Assembly: GCF_017312405.1 (NCBI RefSeq)
Contig: NZ_BLTG01000010.1
Span: 35,284 to 99,283, forward strand
Direction: 5' to 3'
DNA length: 64,000 bases
Origin: Mycobacterium sp. PO1
GTDB lineage: Bacteria; Actinomycetota; Actinomycetes; Mycobacteriales; Mycobacteriaceae
In this document: positions 25,848 through 34,374 of the stretch, in pieces
How positions within the stretch are numbered: position 1 is the stretch's first letter
Layout of the letters: each line of letters starts with the position of its first letter
Translations under genes and position numbers: made by a program
The notes under the pieces: model-generated
The model's input: only the letters and a program-made list of their open reading frames with translations
Database searches by the model: none
Told to the model about the DNA's origin: nothing

Positions 25848-28800
25848 CCTCGGACCTCGCCACCTCGGCGAAAAGCGATGTGAGCGTGGCCCGCTGGGTG
25901 GCGATGATCGCCGGGCTGCTCGGCTTCGTGATGGCGGTGGCCACTCCGCTGCTGCCCGTCACCCAGACCACCGCGACGCTGAGCTGGCCCCAGCAGGGAC
26001 AGGTCGGCAACGTGACGGCGCCGCTGATCTCCCAGGCGCCGGTGGAGCTGACCGCCACCGTGCCGTGCGAGGTCATCGACACGATGCCCGGCGACGGTGG
26101 CCTGGTGCTGGGCACCGCACCGGAACAGGGGCGCGACGCCGCGCTGAACGCGATGCTCGTGATGGTCTCCGAGTCCCGCGTCGACGTGATCGTGCGCAAC
26201 GTCGTGGTCGCCAGCGTGGACCGTGACCGGATGGGCGGCTGCTCGGAGCTGGTCATCACGTCGTCGCTGGACGGCACCTACGCCGAGTTCGTCGGGCTGA
26301 CCCAGGATTCCGGACCCGATGCCGGCTCGCCGCAGCGCACCGGCTATCCCGACCCGAACCTGCGCCCGGCCATCGTCGGCGTGTTCACCGATCTGAGCGG
26401 TCCGGCGCCGCCGGGTCTGTCGTTGTCGGCGACGATCGACACCCGTTTCACGTCGCAGCCCACCACGCTCAAGCTGGTCGCCATCCTGCTCGCGATCACG
26501 TCGACGGTGATCGCGCTGCTGGCGCTGTGGCGACTGGACCGGCTCGACGGCCGGCGGATGCATCGCCTGATCCCCACCCGCTGGCGCACCGTGACCCCGG
26601 TGGACGGCGTCGTCGTCGGCGGCTTCCTGCTCTGGTACGTCATCGGCGCCAACTCCTCCGACGACGGCTACATCCTGGCCATGGCGCGGGTCGCCGACCA
26701 CGCCGGCTACATGTCGAACTACTTCCGCTGGTTCGGCAGCCCGGAGGATCCGTTCGGCTGGTACTACAACCTGCTGGCGCTGATGACCCAGGTCAGCGAT
26801 GCCAGCATCTGGATCCGGCTGCCCGACCTGGTGTGCTCGCTGGTGTGCTGGCTGCTGCTGTCCCGGGAAGTGCTGCCCCGCTTGGGCCCCGCCGTGCTCA
26901 GCAGCCGGCCGGCGCTGTGGGCGGCCGGGCTGGTGCTGCTGGCCGCGTGGATGCCGTTCAACAACGGGCTGCGCCCCGAAGGCCAGATCGCCACCGGCGC
27001 GCTGATCACCTACGTGCTGATCGAACGCGCGATCACCTCCGGACGCCTCACCCCGGCGGCGCTGGCCATCACGACCGCAGCCTTCACCCTCGGCATCCAG
27101 CCGACCGGGTTGATCGCGGTGGCTGCCCTGGTCGCCGGCGGCCGGCCCATCCTGCGCATCCTGATGCGCCGGCGCCGGGTGGTCGGCACCTGGCCGCTGC
27201 TGGCGCCGCTGCTGGCCGCGGGCACCGTGGTGCTGGCCGTGGTGTTCGCCGACCAGACCCTGGCCACGGTGCTCGAAGCCACCCGGATCCGCACCGCGAT
27301 CGGCCCCAACCAGGAGTGGTGGACCGAGAACCTGCGGTACTACTACCTGATCCTGCCGACCACCGACGGCGCCATCTCGCGCCGCGTGGCATTCCTGTTC
27401 ACCGCGATGTCGCTGTTCGCGTCGCTGTTCATCATGTTGCGGCGCAAGCGTGTTCCCGGCGTCGCACGCGGACCGGCCTGGCGGCTGATGGGTGTCATCT
27501 TCGCCACCATCTTCTTCCTGATGTTCACCCCGACCAAGTGGATCCACCACTTCGGGTTGTTCGCCGCGGTCGGTGCGGCCATGGCGGCGCTGGCCACCGT
27601 GCTGGTCTCTCCGCTGGTGCTGCGCTCGGCACGCAACCGCATGGCCTTCCTGTCGCTGGTGTTCTTCGTGCTGGCACTGTGTTTCGCCTCCACCAACGGC
27701 TGGTGGTACGTGTCGAACTTCGGCGTCCCGTTCAACAGCTCGATGCCCCAACTGGGCGGCGTCACCGTCAGCGCGGTGTTCTTCGCGCTGTTCGCCGTCG
27801 CCGCGCTGTGGGCGCTGTGGCTGCACCTGGCGGGCCGACAGGACTCGCGGATGGTCGACCGGCTCACCGCCGCCCCGATTCCGATCGCGGCCGGCTTCAT
27901 GGTGGTCGTCTTCATCGCGTCGATGGCGGTCGGGGTGGTGCGCCAGTACCCCACCTACTCCAACGGCTGGGCCAACGTCCGCGCCTTCGTCGGAGGCTGC
28001 GGGCTGGCCGACGACGTACTCGTCGAACCCGACTCCAACGACGGCTTCCTGCAGCCCCTGCCCGGCGACTGGGGCCCGCTCGGACCGCTCGGCGGCACCG
28101 ACCCGGTCGGCTTCTCCCCCAACGGCATTCCCGACCGGATCATCGCCGAGGCGATCCGGCTGAACAACCCGCAGCCGGGCACCGACTACGACTGGAACCG
28201 GCCGATCCGGCTCACGCGCCCGGGCGTGAACGGATCCACCGTGCCGCTGCCCTACGGTCTGGACCCTGCCCGGGTCCCGGTCGCGGGAACGTATTCTGAA
28301 GGCGCGCAACAGGACAGCCGCCTGGCCTCGGCTTGGTACGAGCTGCCGCCCGCCGACGACGCGCATCCGCTGGTGGTGATCAGCGCGGCAGGCACGATCG
28401 CCGGCACGAGTGTGGCCGACGGGTTCAGCTCCGGGCAGACCGTCGACCTCGAGTACGCCCGGCGCGGACCCGACGGCGCGCTGGTCGCCGCGGGCCGGGT
28501 CAGCCCCTACGACATCGGCCCGCAACCGTCGTGGCGCAACCTGCGCTACCCGCGCGAGCAGATCCCCGCCGACGCGGTGGCGGTCCGGGTCATCGCCGAG
28601 GATCTGTCGCTCAGCCAGGGTGACTGGCTCGCGGTGACCCCGCCGCGGGTGCCGGAGCTGCGTTCGGTGCAGGAGTACGTCGGCTCCGAGCAGCCGGTCC
28701 TGATGGACTGGGCGGTGGGGCTCGCCTTCCCGTGCCAGCAGCCCATGCTGCACGCCAACGGCGTCACCCAGATCCCCAAGTTCCGGATCTCCCCGGACTA

Positions 28801-29044
28801 CTACGCCAAGCTGCAGAGCACCGACACCTGGCAGGACGGCCTCAACGGCGGCCTGCTGGGCATCACCGACCTGCTGCTGCGCGCCTCGGTGATGTCGACG
28901 TATCTGTCACAGGACTGGGGCCAGGACTGGGGCTCGCTGCGCCGCTTCGACACCGTCGTCGACGCTGAGCCGGCCGACATCGAGTTGGGCGAGTCCACCC
29001 ACTCCGGGCTGTATTCGCCGGGTCCGATCCGCATCCAGCCGTGA
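25844..29044 (+). CDS. embB: arabinosyltransferase EmbB
   Basis: GT-C arabinosyltransferase of 1066 residues, equivalent to Rv3795, partner of EmbA in arabinogalactan arabinan synthesis and the main ethambutol target. The catalytic acidic pair is Asp273-Asp274 in [20 protein letters not shown]. Met280 in ILAMARV is the equivalent of M. tuberculosis Met306, the commonest site of resistance mutations, and is the susceptible residue here. The soluble C-terminal domain carries LAFPCQQPM and ends [14 protein letters not shown]. The stop overlaps the start of the MBL hydrolase gene (GTGA, 29041-29044). Confidence 0.97.
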   Translation: MTSDLATSAKSDVSVARWVAMIAGLLGFVMAVATPLLPVTQTTATLSWPQQGQVGNVTAPLISQAPVELTATVPCEVIDTMPGDGGLVLGTAPEQGRDAALNAMLVMVSESRVDVIVRNVVVASVDRDRMGGCSELVITSSLDGTYAEFVGLTQDSGPDAGSPQRTGYPDPNLRPAIVGVFTDLSGPAPPGLSLSATIDTRFTSQPTTLKLVAILLAITSTVIALLALWRLDRLDGRRMHRLIPTRWRTVTPVDGVVVGGFLLWYVIGANSSDDGYILAMARVADHAGYMSNYFRWFGSPEDPFGWYYNLLALMTQVSDASIWIRLPDLVCSLVCWLLLSREVLPRLGPAVLSSRPALWAAGLVLLAAWMPFNNGLRPEGQIATGALITYVLIERAITSGRLTPAALAITTAAFTLGIQPTGLIAVAALVAGGRPILRILMRRRRVVGTWPLLAPLLAAGTVVLAVVFADQTLATVLEATRIRTAIGPNQEWWTENLRYYYLILPTTDGAISRRVAFLFTAMSLFASLFIMLRRKRVPGVARGPAWRLMGVIFATIFFLMFTPTKWIHHFGLFAAVGAAMAALATVLVSPLVLRSARNRMAFLSLVFFVLALCFASTNGWWYVSNFGVPFNSSMPQLGGVTVSAVFFALFAVAALWALWLHLAGRQDSRMVDRLTAAPIPIAAGFMVVVFIASMAVGVVRQYPTYSNGWANVRAFVGGCGLADDVLVEPDSNDGFLQPLPGDWGPLGPLGGTDPVGFSPNGIPDRIIAEAIRLNNPQPGTDYDWNRPIRLTRPGVNGSTVPLPYGLDPARVPVAGTYSEGAQQDSRLASAWYELPPADDAHPLVVISAAGTIAGTSVADGFSSGQTVDLEYARRGPDGALVAAGRVSPYDIGPQPSWRNLRYPREQIPADAVAVRVIAEDLSLSQGDWLAVTPPRVPELRSVQEYVGSEQPVLMDWAVGLAFPCQQPMLHANGVTQIPKFRISPDYYAKLQSTDTWQDGLNGGLLGITDLLLRASVMSTYLSQDWGQDWGSLRRFDTVVDAEPADIELGESTHSGLYSPGPIRIQP

Positions 29045-29931
29045 CCGACCGGACCCGGCTCGGCCGGGCCACCCTGACCCGGGTGGTCGAGACCCGGTTC
29101 CAGATGCGCACATCACTGTTCGCCCAGACCCCTCCGCAGGCGTGGGACGACCACGCCGACCTGCTCGACCCGCTGTTCGTCGACCGCCGCGCCGACGAGT
29201 GGAAGATCGCGGTCCAGACCTGGGTGATCGAGGTCGACGGGCTGACCGTGCTGGTCGACACCGGTGTGGGCAATGGCAGGCAGCGTCCCCACATGCCGCC
29301 GCTGGATCACCTCGACACCGGGTTCCTGGCAGCGCTGACCGACGCCGGTTTCGCTCCCGATGACGTCGACGTCGTGATCAACACCCACCTGCACACCGAC
29401 CACGTCGGCTGGAACACCCGGCTGTCCGCCACCGACGGAGACGAAGAGTGGGTGCCGACGTTCCGCAACGCCCGTTACCTGATGCCCGCCGACGATCATC
29501 GGTACTTCTGCCCGGACGGTGCCGGCGCCACCGACGGGATGCGGCTGGTGTTCGCCGACAGCATCGCACCCGTCGAGGCGCAGACCGAACTGTTCGCCGG
29601 CGACCATCAACTCAGCGCGTCGCTGTGGCTGCGCGCGGCGCCCGGCCACACGCCGGGATCGTCGGTCCTCTGGTTGGACGCCGGGGCACCCGCGGTGTTC
29701 GTCGGGGACCTCACCCACTGCCCCATCCAGCTGCCGCGCCCCGACGACCCGTGCGCTTTCGACGTCGATGCCGACGCGGCAACCGCCACCCGCCGGCGGG
29801 TGTTCACCGAGGCGGCGCGCCGTCGCGCGACCGTCATCCCGGCGCATTACCCGGGCCGCGGCGGAGCGACGGTCGCCGCCCGCGGGGCGAACTTCGCCGT
29901 CGACAGCTGGCTGGACCTGCCCCCGATCTGA
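29041..29931 (+). CDS. metallo-beta-lactamase fold hydrolase
   Basis: Metal-dependent hydrolase of 296 residues. The zinc-binding motif is HLHTDH at residues 116-121, followed by AAPGHTPGSSVLW with the next metal histidine, VFVGDLTHCPIQ with the bridging Asp, and IPAHYPGRGG with the last histidine. The pattern matches lactonase/AttM-like or glyoxalase II-like MBL enzymes; no signal peptide is seen, so it is probably cytosolic. The GTG start overlaps the embB stop as GTGA, so it should be translated from the emb mRNA. A link to arabinan or lipid intermediates is possible but unproven. Convergent with the kinase gene, 2 bp apart. Confidence 0.87.
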   Translation: MTDRTRLGRATLTRVVETRFQMRTSLFAQTPPQAWDDHADLLDPLFVDRRADEWKIAVQTWVIEVDGLTVLVDTGVGNGRQRPHMPPLDHLDTGFLAALTDAGFAPDDVDVVINTHLHTDHVGWNTRLSATDGDEEWVPTFRNARYLMPADDHRYFCPDGAGATDGMRLVFADSIAPVEAQTELFAGDHQLSASLWLRAAPGHTPGSSVLWLDAGAPAVFVGDLTHCPIQLPRPDDPCAFDVDADAATATRRRVFTEAARRRATVIPAHYPGRGGATVAARGANFAVDSWLDLPPI

Positions 29932-29933
29932 CG

Positions 29934-31340
29934 TCAGCCGGACTGGTTGTCGTTGGCCGACGGATCGGTGTTCTCGGCCAGGATGTCCTTCCGGCACTCG
30001 ACCTCGTCGCGCCCGGTCTGCTGCATGCACACCAGCACCGGGGTGTCGGTGTCCGCGGCGGGCCCCGCGGTGGGCGCGCCCGAGGGGTGGGCGATCTCGC
30101 CCGGGTACAGCGACCACAGCGGCGCACCGGTCGACGACAGCCGGGCGCAGTAGGCCGGAGCGCCCTGCTCGGTGAGCCCGGCGGCGCCCAGCGTTGCGCA
30201 GTCGGCACCCACGACGACGACCGGCAGGGTCACGCCCGCGCCCGGCGCCGGCTGCGTCGGTGACGCGGACGGGGTGGCGCTGCCGGCATCGGCGCGCCGC
30301 TCGCCGCGGTCGTAGAACACCAGCAGCAGCACCGACACCACCGCGATCAGCGACAGCGCCAGCGCGGTGAGGATCAGCAGCCGGCCGCGGGACGGGGTGG
30401 CCGAGGACTTCTTGGCGTGCCGGCCGCCGGCCGCGGCGGGCGCGAGCATGGTCGCTTCGTCGTCGTCGGTGTCGGTGAAGGAGCCGCCCGGCACCGCAGC
30501 CCGAGTCCGGTTGGCCAGCGCCCGGGCGAAGTCCGCGCAGGTGTCGAAGCGGTCGGCCGGCGACTTGGCCAGCGCTTTGCGGAACGCACCGCTGAGTCCC
30601 GACAGCTCGGGCCGGTGGTCCTCGATCGCCGGTGGCTGGGCGGTCAGGTGCTGGCTGATCACGATCGCCGGGTTGGAGTGCTGGAAGGGTGGGGTTCCGG
30701 TGAGCAGCTGAAACGCGGTCGCGGCGAGGGCGTACTGGTCGGCCCGGCCGTCGATGTGCTTGTCGGCGGTGAGCTGTTCGGGCGCCGAGTAGGCGACCGT
30801 GCCCACGGTCATGTTGGTGGCGGTCAGCGAGCTGGCCTCGCCGACGCGGCGGGCGATGCCGAAGTCGGCCAGCATGATGCGTTCGTGGTCGGTCTGCGGG
30901 TCGGCGATCAGGATGTTGGCGGGTTTGACATCGCGGTGCAGCAGGCCGCGCTCGTGGGCGTAGTCCAGCGCGTCGCCCACTGCCGAGACGATGCGCGCGA
31001 CCAGTTCCGGTGGCATGCCGTCGGGGTAGCGCTGCGCCAGCAGCGCGGCCGCGTCGGTGCCTTCGACGTGATCCATCGAGATCCACAGCCGGCCGCCGAA
31101 CTCGCCGCGGTCATGGACCGCCACGATGTGCGGATGCCACAGGGTGGCGGCGATGTCGGCTTCGCGGTTGAACCGCTGGCGGTACTCGTCGTCGGCGGTG
31201 ACTGCGGCGGAGAGCACCTTGAGCGCGTCGTAACGCGGCAGTCGGGGATGTTTGGCCAGGTAGACCTCGCCCATCCCGCCGGCTCCCAGCCGACGCGAGA
31301 TCGTGTAACCCGCGATCACCTCGCCGTCGGTCAGCGGCAT
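29934..31340 (-). CDS. membrane Ser/Thr protein kinase, PknF-like
   Basis: Receptor-type kinase of 468 residues. The kinase domain spans about residues 10-270: GAGGMGEVYLA loop, Lys41 in YDALKVL, catalytic loop HRDVKPANIL with Asp137, DFGIARRVG, and an activation loop with SSLTATNMTVGTVAYSAPEQ holding likely autophosphorylated Thr residues. A basic juxtamembrane region and one membrane segment (LTALALSLIAVVSVLLLVFY) precede an extracytoplasmic domain of about 110 residues with two cysteine pairs (GADCATLG/PAYCARL and LVCMQQTG/VECRKD). The N-terminus MPLTDGEVIAGYTISRRLG and the end with VCMQQTG are those of the PknF group. It may sense wall state; control of neighbouring wall genes is only inference. 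Confidence 0.92.
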   Translation of the reverse strand: MPLTDGEVIAGYTISRRLGAGGMGEVYLAKHPRLPRYDALKVLSAAVTADDEYRQRFNREADIAATLWHPHIVAVHDRGEFGGRLWISMDHVEGTDAAALLAQRYPDGMPPELVARIVSAVGDALDYAHERGLLHRDVKPANILIADPQTDHERIMLADFGIARRVGEASSLTATNMTVGTVAYSAPEQLTADKHIDGRADQYALAATAFQLLTGTPPFQHSNPAIVISQHLTAQPPAIEDHRPELSGLSGAFRKALAKSPADRFDTCADFARALANRTRAAVPGGSFTDTDDDEATMLAPAAAGGRHAKKSSATPSRGRLLILTALALSLIAVVSVLLLVFYDRGERRADAGSATPSASPTQPAPGAGVTLPVVVVGADCATLGAAGLTEQGAPAYCARLSSTGAPLWSLYPGEIAHPSGAPTAGPAADTDTPVLVCMQQTGRDEVECRKDILAENTDPSANDNQSG

Positions 31341-31346
31341 GGGCGA

Positions 31347-31352
31347 ATCCTA
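31347..31352 (-). promoter_or_regulatory. -10 box (TAGGAT) for leaderless kinase mRNA
   Basis: TAGGAT on the minus strand is followed by TCGCCC and the ATG at 31340, a 6-nt spacing typical of leaderless mycobacterial transcripts. No Shine-Dalgarno sequence precedes the ATG. Confidence 0.45.
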
Positions 31353-31399
31353 CAAGTGCTGGTGATCATGAGCGCACCGAGACCACGCGGCCGCCGACG

Positions 31400-31792
31400 C
31401 TACCGCTGTCGGCCACGCAACCGCTCCCGGCGCCCGCGCATCCGGTCGACGAACCCGTCCTGCGCTCGTACGTCGGTCATCACGTCCGCGGTCACGGCGG
31501 TCTTGGAGGTCACAGACGCACGGATGATCGCCGGCAGATCCACCCCGTCGATGACCTGATCGGCCAGCGCCACCAGATCGATGCGGGCGATGACGGCGTC
31601 GACCGCTTCGGTCTGCAGCTTGTCGCGGATGATCTCGGTCAGATCCAGTTCGTCGAGCACAGCGGCCACGACGTGCGACAGGACGGCCTTGGCCTCGACT
31701 CTGCCGCGGGTGAACAATCCACCCACCAGCGGCAGACCTTCGCAGCCCCGGTACGCCTCGACGAGCAGGGACGACGGCGGCTGCGGCGCCAT
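31400..31792 (-). CDS. small hypothetical protein, coupled to DUF4331 gene
   Basis: Unrecognised protein of 130 residues, mainly helical by composition, with no signal peptide or membrane segment. It has a hydrophobic N-terminal third (SSLLVEAYRGCEGLPLVGG), two similar helical stretches with the pattern ELDLTEIIRDKL and RIDLVALADQVIDGVDLPAIIR, and a very basic C-terminus rich in Arg (RMRGRRERLRGRQR). The start overlaps the stop of the DUF4331 gene by one base (TGATG), so the two are probably translated together. I recall comparable helical pairs in mycobacterial proteins of unknown role; no function assigned. Confidence 0.7.
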   Translation of the reverse strand: MAPQPPSSLLVEAYRGCEGLPLVGGLFTRGRVEAKAVLSHVVAAVLDELDLTEIIRDKLQTEAVDAVIARIDLVALADQVIDGVDLPAIIRASVTSKTAVTADVMTDVRAQDGFVDRMRGRRERLRGRQR

Positions 31793-32796
31793 CAGTGCGG
31801 CGTACCCAGATAGGGGAAGTCGAGCAGCAGGTCGTCGTGCGGCGTCAGTCCCGACGGCGGGCAGTCGTCGTTGGTCAGGAACGCGACCCGGTCGGTGATC
31901 ACGTCGTCGGAGAGGGTGCGCCCGTTCGGATACTTCGCCGGCTTGGCCGGGTTGTAGGTCAACACGTCGGGCAGCGCGCCCTCGGCGTTGATCGCCTCGG
32001 CGGCCTCGTCGTGCGCATATCCCCCGGTGTGGCCCATCAGTTCGATCAGCGCACCGATCCAGTGCTCCCGGTCCTGGTTCGGCTCGCTGCCCGCGAATGC
32101 GTACGGCGGTCCGCCGGTCTTGAAGAAGCTGCTGATCAACGGGTGCCCGATCCGGTCGACATGCACCCACGTGCCGTCCTCCAGCAGGCTGCACCGCCCC
32201 CATACCCGCACGTCGGGGTGCGCTCCCAGATAGCTGGTGGGCATCTCGACGGCCATCACCATCACGTTGGCCGCGGCCCGCGAGTCCTGACCCGTCCACG
32301 GTCCCCGCCCGTCGCGACGTCCGGCCGGGTCGAAGACGTTGACCAGCCCGTCGAGGTCGACGAACGCCGGGTCGCTGCGCACGCCGGCGAAGAACGTGAA
32401 ACTGCCGGACCGCCAGACGTGCGGGGTGCCGTCGAAGGACACCTCCACGTCACCGAAGATCCGCGATCCGGCGGCTGCGTACACCCGGGCGGTGGAGCCG
32501 AGCGCCAGGTACACATCCACCTTCTGGCGCGGTCCGTCACGCCCCGCGACCTGCTCGGAGAACACGAAGTTGAACGCGATGTCGTTGCGCAGATCACCGT
32601 CGTTGTCGATGGCCACCCGGTACACCGCATCCGGATGCAGCGCACCGCCGTCGGGGTTGGCGGTCAGGATCAGCGCGGTCCGCTCCGGGTCGTGGGGGGA
32701 CTGGAAGACGTAGAGGTCCCGCAGGTCCAGACGCGCGTCGCCGCGCGGCGCGTCGAGGCTCAGCCCGGTGATGTGATTCGCCTTGTCGTTGGCCAC
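31792..32796 (-). CDS. DUF4331 family protein
   Basis: Protein of 334 residues with the DUF4331 pattern: DLRDLYVFQSPHDPERTALILTANP at the N-terminus, then VAIDNDGDLRNDIAFNFVFS, FTFFAGVRSDPAFVDLDG, and AVEMPTSYLG. The family is a beta-rich fold of unknown biochemical role, sometimes secreted; no signal peptide is visible here. GTG 32796 (VANDKANHITGLSLD) is chosen because it has an AGGA-type sequence upstream and reaches straight into the domain; GTG 32814 would add six residues. The small hypothetical gene follows with a TGATG overlap. It has no counterpart at this place in M. tuberculosis as I remember it. Confidence 0.82.
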   Translation of the reverse strand: MANDKANHITGLSLDAPRGDARLDLRDLYVFQSPHDPERTALILTANPDGGALHPDAVYRVAIDNDGDLRNDIAFNFVFSEQVAGRDGPRQKVDVYLALGSTARVYAAAGSRIFGDVEVSFDGTPHVWRSGSFTFFAGVRSDPAFVDLDGLVNVFDPAGRRDGRGPWTGQDSRAAANVMVMAVEMPTSYLGAHPDVRVWGRCSLLEDGTWVHVDRIGHPLISSFFKTGGPPYAFAGSEPNQDREHWIGALIELMGHTGGYAHDEAAEAINAEGALPDVLTYNPAKPAKYPNGRTLSDDVITDRVAFLTNDDCPPSGLTPHDDLLLDFPYLGTPH

Positions 32797-32823
32797 AGTC
32801 CTATCCAACCGCACCAGGGTCGT

Positions 32824-34374
32824 CTAGATCGGAGTGAGGCCGTGCTTGCGCTGCACGCGGCTGATCTGCTTGTCACGCAGCAGGCGCAGCGACTTGCGCA
32901 GCAGCAGCCGGGTCTGGTGCGGCTCGATGACGCCGTCGATGAAGCCGCGCTCGGCCGCGACCCACGGCACCGCCATCGTCGCGTTGTAGCCCTCGATGAA
33001 GTCGGCCCGGATCTTCTGCACCTCGGGGGCGGTGGGATCGGGGAACCGCTTGACCACCAGCTGTGCCGCGCCCTCGGCGCCGATGACGGCGATCCGCGCC
33101 GTCGGCCACGCGAAGTTGAAGTCGGCGGTGAGCTGCTTGGATCCCATCACGGCGTACGCGCCGCCGTAGGACTTGCGGATGGTGATCGTCACCTTCGGTA
33201 CGTCGGCCTCGACCACCGCGTTCAGGAAGCGGCCGCCGCGCTTGATGATGCCGCCCTTCTCCTGCTGCACACCCGGCATGAAGCCGGGGGTGTCCACGAC
33301 GAACACCAGCGGGGTGTTGAACGAGTCGCAGAAGCGGATGAACCGGGCCGCCTTGTCGGAGGCCTCGTTGTCGATCGCCCCCGACAGATACATCGGCTGG
33401 TTGGCGATCACGCCGACGGGACGGCCGTCCACCCGGGCGAACGCGGTGATGATCGCGGGGCCGGACTGCTCGCCCACCTCGAACACGTCGCCGTCGTCGA
33501 AGATCCGCAGCAGGATCTCGTGCATGTCGTAGGCGGTGTTGTCGGAGTCCGGCACGATCGAGTCCAGCTCCAGATCGTGCGGCGTGATCTCCGGTTCCAG
33601 ACCGGGGTTGACGATCGGCGCGTCGTCGAACGTGTTGGCGGGCAGGAAGCTCAGGTAGTCGCGGACATACTGGTAGGCCGCCGCCTCGGACTCCACCACC
33701 TGATGGATGTTGCCGTACCGGGCCTGGGCTTCGGCGCCGCCGAGCTCGTCGAGGCTGACGTCCTCACCGGTGACGTCCTTGATGACGTCGGGTCCGGTGA
33801 CGAACATGTAGCCCTGGTCGCGCACCGCGACCACCAGGTCGGTCTGGATCGGCGAGTACACCGCACCGCCGGCGCACTTGCCGAAGATCAACGAGATCTC
33901 CGGGACCAGGCCGCGCAGCAGCTCGTGGCGGCGGCCCAGTTCGGCGTACCACGCCAGCGACGTCACCAGGTCCTGGATGCGCGCACCGGCGGAGTCGTTG
34001 ATGCCGATGATCGGGCAGCCGACCATCGCCACCCACTCCATCAGCCGGGCCACCTTGCGGCCGAACATCTCACCGACCGAGCCCTGGAAGACCGTCTGGT
34101 CGTGGCTGAACACGCCGACCGGGCGGCCGTTGATCGTGCCGTGCCCGGTCACCACACCGTCGCCGTAGAGCGCCTGCGGGTCGCCGGGCGTCTTGGCCAG
34201 CGCGCCGATCTCCAGGAAGCTGCCCGGGTCGAGCAGGTCGTAGATGCGGGACCGCGCCGACGGGATGCCCTTCTTGGCGCGCTTGGCGACCGCCTTCTCA
34301 CCACCTGGCTCTTTGGCTTCCTCCAGCTTTTCGCGGAGTTCGGACAGGAGTTCAGCAGTGGTCTTGTTGGTCAC
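32824..34374 (-). CDS. accD4: acyl-CoA carboxylase beta subunit AccD4
   Basis: Carboxyltransferase subunit of 516 residues, equivalent to Rv3799c. With AccA3 and AccD5 it carboxylates the C24-C26 acyl-CoA to give the 2-carboxyacyl extender that Pks13 condenses into mycolic acid. Motifs include [18 protein letters not shown], the oxyanion-forming [13 protein letters not shown] and [12 protein letters not shown] in the N-half, and [22 protein letters not shown] and [14 protein letters not shown] in the C-half. The GTG start overlaps the pks13 stop (34371-34374), so translation is coupled to pks13. Confidence 0.96.
   Translation of the reverse strand: MTNKTTAELLSELREKLEEAKEPGGEKAVAKRAKKGIPSARSRIYDLLDPGSFLEIGALAKTPGDPQALYGDGVVTGHGTINGRPVGVFSHDQTVFQGSVGEMFGRKVARLMEWVAMVGCPIIGINDSAGARIQDLVTSLAWYAELGRRHELLRGLVPEISLIFGKCAGGAVYSPIQTDLVVAVRDQGYMFVTGPDVIKDVTGEDVSLDELGGAEAQARYGNIHQVVESEAAAYQYVRDYLSFLPANTFDDAPIVNPGLEPEITPHDLELDSIVPDSDNTAYDMHEILLRIFDDGDVFEVGEQSGPAIITAFARVDGRPVGVIANQPMYLSGAIDNEASDKAARFIRFCDSFNTPLVFVVDTPGFMPGVQQEKGGIIKRGGRFLNAVVEADVPKVTITIRKSYGGAYAVMGSKQLTADFNFAWPTARIAVIGAEGAAQLVVKRFPDPTAPEVQKIRADFIEGYNATMAVPWVAAERGFIDGVIEPHQTRLLLRKSLRLLRDKQISRVQRKHGLTPI

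Noticed and set aside
20367..28753. Very long minus-strand open frames (640, 1021 and 1003 residues) opposite embC, embA and embB
   Set aside because: Composition is Arg/Gly/His/Gln-rich nonsense, no recognisable domain, and the plus-strand Emb proteins are certain. They follow from the codon bias of GC-rich DNA.
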